Source of the DNA: CAZUVM01 sp964623885
GTDB taxonomy: Bacteria; Verrucomicrobiota; Verrucomicrobiia; Limisphaerales; UBA8199
Direction of reading: 5' to 3'
NCBI GenBank assembly: GCA_964623885.1
Contig: CAZUVM010000052.1
Location: 1 to 22,843, forward strand
DNA: 22,843 nt
Of this stretch, positions 1-6,967 are shown piece by piece; position 1 is the first letter of the stretch; each line of letters opens with the position of its first letter. Position numbers and translations under genes: made by a program. The notes under the pieces were generated by a model. The model saw only the letters and a list, made by a program, of their open reading frames with translations, was not told the origin of the DNA and searched no databases.

Positions 1-1
1 G

Positions 2-109
2 GCCAAGTGGTTGGAGTGGCACCTGCGGCACCATCTCTTCTATGAAACCAGGAAAGATCGCAAAAATTTTTACGAATTGCTCGCAGCTAAATCGTGCCTC
101 TTAGGTTGA
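2..109 (+). CDS. C-terminal fragment of an unidentified protein
   Basis: An open frame enters from the left edge and ends at TGA 107-109, giving 35 residues. They are basic and aromatic, with the stretches KWLEWHLRHHLFYE and DRKNFYELLAAK. I do not recognise the family. The gene is cut by the window edge, so neither its length nor its start can be judged. It is followed within 10 bases by the first copy of the REP-like repeat, as expected for repeats inserted just behind a stop codon. The frame could also be chance, since only 36 codons are visible. Confidence 0.4.
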   Translation, partial: AKWLEWHLRHHLFYETRKDRKNFYELLAAKSCLLG

Positions 110-117
110 CGCGTATG

Positions 118-142
118 CGCTGAAGCGGGGTGTTAATGAGAG
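118..142 (+). repeat. REP-like repeat copy A
   Basis: The copy begins with the small hairpin CGCT-GA-AGCG and continues into the conserved tag GTGTTAATGAGAG. The same tag with the same CTGAAGC hairpin is found at 903-933 and, on the other strand, at 311-339, next to the RAYT transposase. This copy is isolated from the gene and lacks the outer part of the stem. Confidence 0.65.
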
Positions 143-157
143 GGGCGTCATGTGTGC

Positions 158-190
158 GCTGGCACGAAGCTGGGCATCGATGAAGGGGCG
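158..190 (+). repeat. degenerate REP-like repeat, diverged from the copy at 948-977
   Basis: The segment CTGGCACGAAGC, followed by a GGG-rich stretch and ATGAAGGGGCG, matches CTGGCACGAAGC, then GGGGTGTTAATGAGAG, at 948-977 with several changes. The remaining sequence between 191 and 310 shows no gene or clear signal on either strand. Confidence 0.4.
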
Positions 191-310
191 CCTGTAGCGC
201 GCGTTCCGGCAACTCAAAGCCCGAATAAGGGTGAGACCGAGCTCCGGTCGGCGCAAATGGCGGTGAGGTGGAAAAGATCGGACACTGGCCTATATCAATG
301 GAAGCTCACG

Positions 311-379
311 TCTCATTAACACCCTGCTTCAGCGGGGTGGAACGCGGCTGCCGAACAAGTTGGAACCGTTTCAACGGTT
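311..379 (-). repeat. RAYT-associated end, left: palindrome plus REP hairpin
   Basis: Read outward from the transposase on the minus strand, this holds a perfect palindrome AACCGTT-GA-AACGGTT (379-364), 24 bases, then the hairpin CACCCCGCT-GA-AGCAGGGTG (339-320, one internal mismatch) and the tag TTAATGAGA. The same order occurs in inverted orientation upstream of the transposase at 864-933. The transposase reading frame runs into this block, and its TAA stop lies inside the tag. Confidence 0.75.
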
Positions 380-837
380 TTATCTTCGCGCCACTGCAAT
401 CCGTAGCGCTCGACGAGTTCTTTGAGCTCCTCAGCGAAGCTCCTTTTCCTATGATGCGACTCTTGATTCGCGATGTACCTCGCGACCTGAGCAACGGCGG
501 AATGCGACACGGAGAACACGCCATAACCGCGGCCCCAGGCGAACTTGCCACGGCCAAGTCTGTTCTCGTTGACCCAATGGGAGGAGCCGCCCTTAAAGAA
601 CTTCATCATCTCCTCGACGCAAAGGCCCGTTGGCAAATCTACTAATGCATGGACGTGGTCGGCGTTGACAAAGTTGATCTTCATGTAAATTCCTTTTTCT
701 GCTGCGTACTGGGTGAGATAGGACGAGAGCATGGCAGACCCCGGCTTGGTCAGGAGTGGGCGTCGTTCCAGCGTTGCCCAGGTGAGGTGAAGCCAAATTC
801 GAGAGTAGGAATGTAAAGACACAGCAGCGAGATACAT
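316..837 (-). CDS. REP-associated tyrosine transposase (RAYT, Y1/IS200-like)
   Basis: This 173-residue protein is a single-domain HUH endonuclease of the Y1_Tnp (IS200-like) family, which nicks and rejoins single-stranded hairpin DNA. The HUH pair is seen as HVHALV (His61, His63). The nucleophile is most likely Tyr121 in ARYIANQESHHRKRSF, a stretch typical of RAYT proteins. The segment FAWGRGYGVFSVS (about 99-111) is also characteristic. The length is normal and no frame break is seen. The ATG at 837 has no obvious Shine-Dalgarno site. The C-terminal tail, from about residue 152, is encoded by the element's own end palindromes, and the TAA stop lies in the REP tag. Known members of the family mobilise or maintain REP sequences; activity here is inferred from intact motifs. 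Confidence 0.88.
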   Translation of the reverse strand: MYLAAVSLHSYSRIWLHLTWATLERRPLLTKPGSAMLSSYLTQYAAEKGIYMKINFVNADHVHALVDLPTGLCVEEMMKFFKGGSSHWVNENRLGRGKFAWGRGYGVFSVSHSAVAQVARYIANQESHHRKRSFAEELKELVERYGLQWREDKTVETVPTCSAAAFHPAEAGC

Positions 838-863
838 TAGTGTCTTAAATCCATCAACATGAA

Positions 864-933
864 AAACCGTAAAAACGGTTTATCTTGATCTGGGCCGTGC
901 GTACACCTCGCTGAAGCGGAGTGTTAATGAGAG
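864..933 (+). repeat. RAYT-associated end, right: palindrome plus REP hairpin
   Basis: Outward from the transposase start, this holds a palindrome with 7-bp arms AAACCGT and ACGGTTT around AAAA (864-881), 21 bases, then a hairpin with arms ACACCTCGCT and AGCGGAGTGT around GA (903-924, one mismatch and one wobble), and the tag TAATGAGAG. It mirrors the block at 311-379. It also lies in the 5' region of the transposase gene, so it could influence that gene's expression. Confidence 0.75.
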
Positions 934-947
934 TACGTTAAGCGCGC

Positions 948-977
948 ACTGGCACGAAGCGGGGTGTTAATGAGAGA
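948..977 (+). repeat. REP-like repeat copy without hairpin arm
   Basis: The segment CACTGGCACGAAGCGGGG followed by TGTTAATGAGAG carries the conserved tag, but its upstream arm no longer pairs. It lies 15 bases after the right end block and resembles the degenerate copy at 158-190. Confidence 0.55.
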
Positions 978-1029
978 AGCGACTGAGAGGAGCACGTTGG
1001 GCTGTCAAAGCGCTGCAGGCCGGACGCCC

Positions 1030-1049
1030 CGAGGACGTCCCGCGGTCCG
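1030..1049 (+). repeat. GAGGACGTCC intergenic repeat, copy 1
   Basis: The 20 bases CGAGGACGTCCCGCGGTCCG recur with a single change at 6919-6938. The surrounding sequence (GGACG and CGTCC arms) can form a short hairpin. The region 978-1119 otherwise shows no gene. Confidence 0.55.
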
Positions 1050-1082
1050 TATTGCGCTCCCCAATGCTGAAGAGGCCGAAAA

Positions 1083-1106
1083 GATTAGAGACTCCTTACG
1101 TCGTCT
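1083..1106 (+). repeat. GATTAGAG/GACGTCGTC repeat, solitary half-site
   Basis: Twenty-four bases running from GATTAGAG to ACGTCGTCT match 12164-12187 with two differences. At 12 kb the same unit is part of an inverted pair; here only one arm is present, just behind the 3' end of the large minus-strand gene. Confidence 0.55.
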
Positions 1107-1119
1107 GCTACAGAAAGAG

Positions 1120-4100
1120 CTATGGCCCCACCATTAGCCGGTAATAACCGGCACTGCTGCCGAGGATGGAATTGGTGACCCAGGGGGAGCGATTGGTCGG
1201 AGCGTTGGAAAACTCCAAAAGTTTGTTCCATGTTCCGGAGCTCAAGCTGGAGCGAGTTTGAACGACGTAATCCAGGTTCGATTCCGCATTGAAATTGAAC
1301 GCGACGTGGGCCTTATCCGGCAAGCGCACATTAGCAAAGCTCGGCGTGGGCGGGCGCAGTGTGGCATTCACGACCCAGCTCACGAGATCGATCATGATGG
1401 ACTGGCCTTGCGGTCCGGACAGGAGGGTGGACCAGACATACAGCACTTTCCCGCCGGTGGCCGAGCCGGTGCTAAAGGCGATGAAGCCGGCGGCATCGCC
1501 GTAGTCGGTGGTCCCATCAGTGGCTTTGATCAACGGCAGATAGCGATTTAAGGAGCTGATGGAAGTGCGGCTGATGGCGCGCAAGCGTTGGTCGCCCGGT
1601 GGGAACGGGAAGGCAGTGGGCACAGACAGCAGGATGGACTGGTTAGCATAGCGTTGCATGTAAATCCCCGGCGGTGCGGTCTCGAAGTTGACCTGGATCG
1701 GCAGACCAAGGGCGGGCAACAACGGGTCGGCGGGGCCGGGCTGGTCGGCAGGACCGTAACCGTAATAGAACGGGAAAGGACCAGTCGCCAATATCACCAG
1801 CGTGCCGCCGCCGGCCAGATAACTGATAATGGCACCTTTGCCGTCGCCACTCGTGGCTACGGTTTTGACGTAGTTCTCACCGCCCAGATAGAAAGCCAGC
1901 CGATAGCGCGTGGCATTGAATTGATTGCGGTCGATCAATTGCGCTTCGGTGATTGCATCCCACTTTTTGTCGAGCCCCGTTGCGGCGGCAAAGTTCGCGC
2001 CGGCGCCGGCTGTGTTCAACGGCAACAAGACAACGCGACCGGTCGGCAACTGCGCAAAGCTGGATTGTAGCGCCAGGACGGCCAGTCTCTGCAATTCCGA
2101 CTGCACAAAGGCGGCGGAGGCATTGGAGAGCGTCGACTGCACCGGCTGCCACGCAGTGGAATCACCGGTGAATCCGGTAACGCCCATAATCAAAGTGTTG
2201 TTCGGGTTCACTTGCAGCACTGAGCGCCCGGGAGGCAGCACAGCGTAGTCGAGCAGAACCATTTGGTTGAAAATGATCGGCCACCCGCGCCAGCCGTTTA
2301 CGGGATGTCCGCCCAAGGGCAATATCGAACTATCATCGAGCGTCAGCGTCGGCGATGTGGTGAGGGTTTGATTTTCCGGCGGCGCATAGGCAACCAGCAC
2401 GGCCGTGGCGCCGGGAAGATTTACCGCGGTTGGAGTCGTGGCAGCGTGCATGGATTGCTGGTACGGCACGCCGTAGGTCCATCGCAGGCCAGGAACAATG
2501 CCGGCAAACGAATCGAGGTTGGTCCATTGCTGTGGCAGCATGTAGCCGCCGCTCACGGGCAGACTGATAAAATATCCATTCGTGGCCGGCGCTGAGTTGG
2601 TCTCGTTGTAAACCAGCGAAGTATCGAAAACGTTGGTGGGCGTGCCGGCGGGAACGTTGCCAATCGTGATCAGGTCGCCATTCTGCAGTTGCGATAAATA
2701 AAGCGAGCTGGGCGACTGTGTTGGGCGCTGTACTTGAGTAGTCAGCACATTCGTAACGCCGGCACGCACTCGCGTAACCGAAAGACCGGAAATATTGACG
2801 CACGGATAGGAGAAACTCACATCGAACTGGCTGCTCAATCCGGAAGCGATGCGGAACGAACAGGCGCCGTTGCCGGCCGTGCGGTAATCCGCTACGTCGG
2901 TGCTTTGGTCAAAGCGATCGAAGGCAATGCAGGCCTGGTCTCCTGCAATGACGCGCATCGTTGAGGTGCCGACGGGATCCAGCATTGGCAGCGTTTCACA
3001 GGAGCCATATGGATAGCGATAGCCGCGTCCGGGACCAGAGCCGTCAAAGAGTCCGAGACCTTCCGTGAAATCGGTCGAGCCATAAGCGGCAATAGAACTC
3101 TTATAGAACGGCTGATAGAGCGCCGGCCATCGTTGCATCATGCCGCGCAGATAGTAGCGCAGCCGCGGGTCGCCGGTGTGCACGTAGACCTGGGCTATGG
3201 AATCCAGCATCCAGGCCACTTCATTAGCACACGCAAGCCCCGCCCAATCACGACCGCTATTGGGTTCCATTAAAAATGCGCCGTCCAACGCTCCATCCGA
3301 ATGGTCGGAGTCCATGGCCCAAATGGGCATGTACCGGTAGATGATGTTGTTGGCGAGATGGAGCGCCAGCGCCGCATTCGCCGCGCGCACGGGATCGCTT
3401 TTGAAAGTGAAATAATAATCGAGCAGGAACGCGGTGCTTAAAGTGCCGCCAATAGCGAACGGCGAGGAAGGCACGTCGGCAAATTCGTTTCGCGTCCAAA
3501 CGAAATGCCGCGCCCAATTGAACAGTTCGTCAATGGCAGTGAGGTAGTTGGTTTTGCCCTGGCCAAGCCCGCGATCGTAGCGGTACAGTTCGACCAGCAC
3601 ACGCGCCGCGTACCAGCCTTCGGTATCGTGCAGAGTAGTTACAGCCGCGCCGCCCCAGTTCGTGTTCCAGGCACCGACCAGCGGCTTTGGCCAGTATAAG
3701 CAAGTGTCGCCGCCAACGTTGAACGTTTGGGCATAGTTCGTGAGCAGGGATTCGATTTGGCTGCGCCCGAGATTGAGGTTGGCCGTATTCCCCTGTCGCA
3801 CGGCGGTATCGATAGGCATTTCGATTTGTCCGCGCCAGCCGTTCAGCAGAACCGTGCCGGTGGGATAGAAAGTGGTTTCGCTGCCGACGCTGTAGAGGGT
3901 TAGGCCGCTTGGCCCGGAGAAATCAGCCAGGTGCTGCTGCCCCGGCTGCCAGCCGAGATCGTTCATTGCCGGCACGCGCGGGAGCACATTGGTATAATTA
4001 GCAAACAGCCGCTCCTGGAAACGCTCGTTCGGATCCTCGGTCGCGGGAAGGTTCTGGTCCACTATCAAATTGAACCAAGAAGCCAATACTTCCCCACCGA

Positions 4101-4857
4101 TGGGGTAAGCCTGCTGTCCATACCGCACACCGCCGTAGGGATAAGCCAGAGCGATGAAATTGGTCAGGGCACCCTGCCGCCAGCAATAGGAGGTAGCGAT
4201 GTAGCGCTCGGATTGATCGGTGGCGCGCGCACCTTGGAAATCATAACATACGTAAAAGCTCGCGGAAGGATCCCACAGACCAATTATCGGGATCGGATGG
4301 CCGCCCAAAGGACAAATGTATCCCCAGTTCCGGTTCCACAGAGAGGAGATTTCCGGTGAGCCGGTATGCACGTCCTGCAGCAGCGGGAACGGGTCGGCAT
4401 ACGGCGTGGCGTTCAGCCATCCGCGCTGATGCCACACCTGCGCCGTAGGCATGGCACACACCAGAAAGTGAAACGGCGCGGGTCCATCCGGGAATAGCGA
4501 GAGCCAGCGATTGGTATTGAATTTTGCAATCGTCAGGTGGAATTGAATTATTGGGGTGCCATTCGTGTCCCCTGCAGCCGGCAGTGTAAGGCTGACATAA
4601 TCGTTCGTTGCAAACGAGACCGCAAGCGGATCGGAGGTTTGGAGTCCCGACAGCACCAGGCCGGTGCTATTCGAAACGAGAGTGTTGGCTATGATTGCGC
4701 CATTGGCAGCCAGCCGGACTGGCGCAACCAATGCCCCATCTGCAAGGACATCGAAGCCCTGGTTACCGGCGGGCTGGACGGTGTAGGTCGCGCCGTGCGC
4801 CCGCGAAACAATCGCCAAACCGGTAAGTAATCCCAGGGTTAAATCCTTCACATGCAT
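1120..4857 (-). CDS. very large secreted multidomain protein, putative carbohydrate-active
   Basis: This is a protein of about 1245 residues. The ATG at 4857 is preceded by AAGGCGGAGG; a GTG at 4851 lies six bases after GGAGG and is an equally good start, while an upstream TTG at 4881 is less likely. A hydrophobic signal peptide (LTLGLLTGLAIVSRAHGA) shows export. Rough layout: a beta-rich N-terminal part (to about 400), a helix-rich segment with Trp and acidic residues resembling an alpha/alpha-barrel glycosidase (about 400-640), further beta structure (to about 930), a Rossmann-like segment resembling a glutamine-amidotransferase or ThuA fold (about 935-1165), and a final beta domain with YVVQTRSSL and YYRLMV. 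The last domain recurs in the 1879-residue protein at 16097-21736. No catalytic residues could be assigned, so the enzymatic role is inferred from fold impression only. Confidence 0.72.
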   Translation of the reverse strand: MHVKDLTLGLLTGLAIVSRAHGATYTVQPAGNQGFDVLADGALVAPVRLAANGAIIANTLVSNSTGLVLSGLQTSDPLAVSFATNDYVSLTLPAAGDTNGTPIIQFHLTIAKFNTNRWLSLFPDGPAPFHFLVCAMPTAQVWHQRGWLNATPYADPFPLLQDVHTGSPEISSLWNRNWGYICPLGGHPIPIIGLWDPSASFYVCYDFQGARATDQSERYIATSYCWRQGALTNFIALAYPYGGVRYGQQAYPIGGEVLASWFNLIVDQNLPATEDPNERFQERLFANYTNVLPRVPAMNDLGWQPGQQHLADFSGPSGLTLYSVGSETTFYPTGTVLLNGWRGQIEMPIDTAVRQGNTANLNLGRSQIESLLTNYAQTFNVGGDTCLYWPKPLVGAWNTNWGGAAVTTLHDTEGWYAARVLVELYRYDRGLGQGKTNYLTAIDELFNWARHFVWTRNEFADVPSSPFAIGGTLSTAFLLDYYFTFKSDPVRAANAALALHLANNIIYRYMPIWAMDSDHSDGALDGAFLMEPNSGRDWAGLACANEVAWMLDSIAQVYVHTGDPRLRYYLRGMMQRWPALYQPFYKSSIAAYGSTDFTEGLGLFDGSGPGRGYRYPYGSCETLPMLDPVGTSTMRVIAGDQACIAFDRFDQSTDVADYRTAGNGACSFRIASGLSSQFDVSFSYPCVNISGLSVTRVRAGVTNVLTTQVQRPTQSPSSLYLSQLQNGDLITIGNVPAGTPTNVFDTSLVYNETNSAPATNGYFISLPVSGGYMLPQQWTNLDSFAGIVPGLRWTYGVPYQQSMHAATTPTAVNLPGATAVLVAYAPPENQTLTTSPTLTLDDSSILPLGGHPVNGWRGWPIIFNQMVLLDYAVLPPGRSVLQVNPNNTLIMGVTGFTGDSTAWQPVQSTLSNASAAFVQSELQRLAVLALQSSFAQLPTGRVVLLPLNTAGAGANFAAATGLDKKWDAITEAQLIDRNQFNATRYRLAFYLGGENYVKTVATSGDGKGAIISYLAGGGTLVILATGPFPFYYGYGPADQPGPADPLLPALGLPIQVNFETAPPGIYMQRYANQSILLSVPTAFPFPPGDQRLRAISRTSISSLNRYLPLIKATDGTTDYGDAAGFIAFSTGSATGGKVLYVWSTLLSGPQGQSIMIDLVSWVVNATLRPPTPSFANVRLPDKAHVAFNFNAESNLDYVVQTRSSLSSGTWNKLLEFSNAPTNRSPWVTNSILGSSAGYYRLMVGP

Positions 4858-4927
4858 CCTCCGCCTTTGTATCTCCGCCAAGCGCCTGGGTCAAGTTTCG
4901 CCGGCTTTGGTCAGAAGCAGTTCTTCA

Positions 4928-4959
4928 TTGACATCACTGCGAAGCGGAGAATTGATAAT
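4928..4959 (+). promoter_or_regulatory. weak sigma-70-like promoter candidate
   Basis: TTGACA (4928-4933) and GATAAT (4954-4959) lie in the 120-base gap between two divergent secreted-protein genes, upstream of the start at 4980. The 20-base spacer is longer than the usual 16-18, so this is only a candidate. Confidence 0.25.
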
Positions 4960-4979
4960 GCAAACTAAGCGAGAAACAT

Positions 4980-6560
4980 ATGAACTCATCACCAAGCAGA
5001 AACCCATGTGCCTCATCGTGTCCTTGCTGCGCGAAATCGTTCCAATTCACGCATCCCCGCTTGGATCGCCGCAATTTCCTGCACCGGATGGGCATTCTGG
5101 GACTAAGTGGGATAACCCTGGCAGGACTGGATTTGGCCGCGGCCGCTGAGAAGCCCGCTCCAGCGCGGCGCCCGCGCTTTCGCCAGGTATTGCGGGTCCA
5201 ACCCGTGTTAATTTATGGAATTCCTCAACGTCGCGAACACACGAGCTGGCGCAATTGGGGCGGCATCCAAACCGAGAACGATGCGGTCAAAGAACGAGAG
5301 CGCATCAGAACCGAGCTGGAGGCACTGCAAACAAAAGCAGAGTTCCCGATGGAATTCCTCACTCTGATATCGGCGACGAGCGGAGAGGAAGCAGCGAGCG
5401 CTCTTGAGCAAAGGCAGTTCGACACACTGCTGCTTTACGCCGCAGGCGGAGGCGGCCTGGAAAAAATAATCCGCGAAGACCGGTTCACTCTGATGTTCCT
5501 GCGGCACGATCCGGGTCCAGTCTACCTTTGGTACGAGATCGTGCACCCGCGGCTACTGCGCAAAACGGTGGACAAATACAGTCAGCCTGGCATGGACGTG
5601 CACGACGTAATTGTGGACCGGTCGGACGAATTGCTTTGGCGATTGCGCGCCCAGGCGGCGCTGAGGAATACCCGGGGTAAACGCATTGTCTGCATCGGCG
5701 GCCCGGCGGGTTGGGGTGAAGGCGGTCGCCGGGCACCCGCCATCTCGCGCGAGCTGTGGAAGCTCGATTTGGTGGACTACCCGTACAAAGACCTCGAACC
5801 ACGCCTCAAAAGCGCATTCAAGGACACGGGGCTCCGCCAGCGGAGCGAAGTTGCCGCCGGTCGCCTTCTGCGGGAATCGGGCGTGTCCCTGCACACGGAT
5901 CGGCAGTTCCTGAACAATTCGCTCATGCTTACGGAAGTTTTTAAAGACATCCTCGATGAAGTCGGGACCGACGCGATCACGGTCAATCAGTGCATGGGCA
6001 CGATCATGGGCATGAGCCAAACCACGGCTTGCATGCCGTTATCATTGCTCAACGATGAGTTTTACCTTGCGTTCTGCGAATCTGATTTTGTTGTGATCCC
6101 GTCAGGCATCATGCTGCACTATGTCAGCAGCCGTCCAGTGTTCCTCAATGATCCGACTTTTCCACATGACGGGGTCGTGACGCTCGCCCATTGCACCGCC
6201 CCACGCAAGATGGATGGCCGCCATCCTGAACGCACGCGGATCCTGACGCATTTCGAGAGCGACTACGGCGCGGCGCCCAAAGTGGAAATGAAGCTGCACC
6301 AGTTGACCACCAACCTCGTGCCCGATTTCGCCTGCCAGAAATGGGTCGGCTTTGCGGGCACCATCATTGGGAACCCATTCCTGGACATCTGCCGCAGCCA
6401 AGTGGACGTGCGCGTGCATGGAAATTCGGAACTGCTCCTCGAACAAATGAAAGGATTCCACTGGATGCTTTGCTATGGCGATTACCTGAAAGAATGCGAA
6501 TACGCACTCAGAAAAATGGGCATCGATTTTCTGAACGTGAGCGCGGCGTCCACGGCGTAA
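4980..6560 (+). CDS. Tat-exported protein resembling L-fucose/L-arabinose isomerase
   Basis: This is a 526-residue protein with a twin-arginine signal, DRRNFLHRMG (Arg30-Arg31), followed by a hydrophobic stretch and an AAAA cleavage region, so it should be folded before export. The mature part resembles the L-fucose isomerase-like fold. Indications are an N-terminal region with Rossmann-like segments (FDTLLLYAAGGGG, RIVCIGGPAGWGEGG) and a C-terminal region with VNQCMGTIMGMSQTTACMP, then NDEFYLAFCESD (Glu360, Glu367, Asp369) and RPVFLNDPTF. In that family acidic residues in such positions bind Mn(II), but I cannot align the catalytic set with confidence. The 29 residues before the arginines are unusually long and hold four cysteines (CASSCPCC); a start closer to the arginines is possible, although no better codon has a ribosome site. 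Confidence 0.65.
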   Translation: MNSSPSRNPCASSCPCCAKSFQFTHPRLDRRNFLHRMGILGLSGITLAGLDLAAAAEKPAPARRPRFRQVLRVQPVLIYGIPQRREHTSWRNWGGIQTENDAVKERERIRTELEALQTKAEFPMEFLTLISATSGEEAASALEQRQFDTLLLYAAGGGGLEKIIREDRFTLMFLRHDPGPVYLWYEIVHPRLLRKTVDKYSQPGMDVHDVIVDRSDELLWRLRAQAALRNTRGKRIVCIGGPAGWGEGGRRAPAISRELWKLDLVDYPYKDLEPRLKSAFKDTGLRQRSEVAAGRLLRESGVSLHTDRQFLNNSLMLTEVFKDILDEVGTDAITVNQCMGTIMGMSQTTACMPLSLLNDEFYLAFCESDFVVIPSGIMLHYVSSRPVFLNDPTFPHDGVVTLAHCTAPRKMDGRHPERTRILTHFESDYGAAPKVEMKLHQLTTNLVPDFACQKWVGFAGTIIGNPFLDICRSQVDVRVHGNSELLLEQMKGFHWMLCYGDYLKECEYALRKMGIDFLNVSAASTA

Positions 6561-6610
6561 ATCTGATTGAGGTTGAAATTCGTGGTGACTTATGGCAAGG
6601 ATTAGGCTCT

Positions 6611-6844
6611 ATGAAGAAGCTCGTTCTCTCGGTAATGGCGGCGGCCTTTGCGATGGCGGCACAGGCCGGCACTGAAAAATCCGCAACGACCACCACCACA
6701 GCATCGTGCTGCGCGGCCACAACGTCCCAAACCAAGGCTGAGTGTTCGATGGGCAAAGACGCCAAGGGCTGCTGCTCGATGGAAAAGACTACCAAAACCG
6801 CCTGCACCAGGCCGGTCCTCAAAAGTCCCAAAGCGCTCGGCTGA
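6611..6844 (+). CDS. small cysteine-rich exported peptide
   Basis: This is a 77-residue protein with a clear signal peptide (MKKLVLSVMAAAFAMAAQAG) and a short mature part rich in Thr, Lys and Cys. The ATG at 6611 is preceded by AAGGA at nine bases, one of the better ribosome sites in the window. The six cysteines form two similar units, CCAATTSQTKAEC and CCSMEKTTKTAC (Cys33, 34, 45 and Cys54, 55, 65), which looks like an internal duplication. It begins 50 bases after the Tat-exported isomerase-like gene on the same strand, so the two may be co-transcribed. Metal binding in the periplasm is a reasonable guess from the paired cysteines, but no family is recognised. Confidence 0.7.
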   Translation: MKKLVLSVMAAAFAMAAQAGTEKSATTTTTASCCAATTSQTKAECSMGKDAKGCCSMEKTTKTACTRPVLKSPKALG

Positions 6845-6902
6845 GCCGAGCCCGCCCTGCCCTTGCCAAAGCCTCAACGATTCGGTTGGGGTGAGGACAA
6901 AT

Positions 6903-6938
6903 CGTAGCCGCTGCGGGCCGAGGACGTCCCGCGCTCCG
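6903..6938 (+). repeat. CGTAGC plus GAGGACGTCC hairpin repeat, copy 2
   Basis: CGTAGC (6903-6908) precedes a hairpin with arms GCGGGCC and GTCCCGC (6913-6932, one mismatch). Bases 6919-6938 match 1030-1049 with one difference. The repeat occupies the gap between the cysteine-rich peptide gene and the 3' end of pckG. No T-run follows, so it does not look like an ordinary intrinsic terminator. Confidence 0.55.
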
Positions 6939-6967
6939 CAAACCAGCATAGTGTCGGACCCTGACGC

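Larger units (their letters stand above)
311..933 (-). mobile_element. RAYT/IS200-like element bounded by inverted hairpin pairs
   Basis: One HUH transposase gene is bracketed by two copies of the same two-hairpin block pointing outward (311-379 and 864-933). IS200/IS605-type and REP-associated transposases are known to recognise subterminal hairpins at their ends rather than long perfect inverted repeats, so the arrangement fits a self-contained unit of about 620 bases. The exact cleavage positions cannot be read from sequence alone. The extra hairpin-tag copies at 118, 158 and 948 may mark past events or non-autonomous derivatives. Confidence 0.6.
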
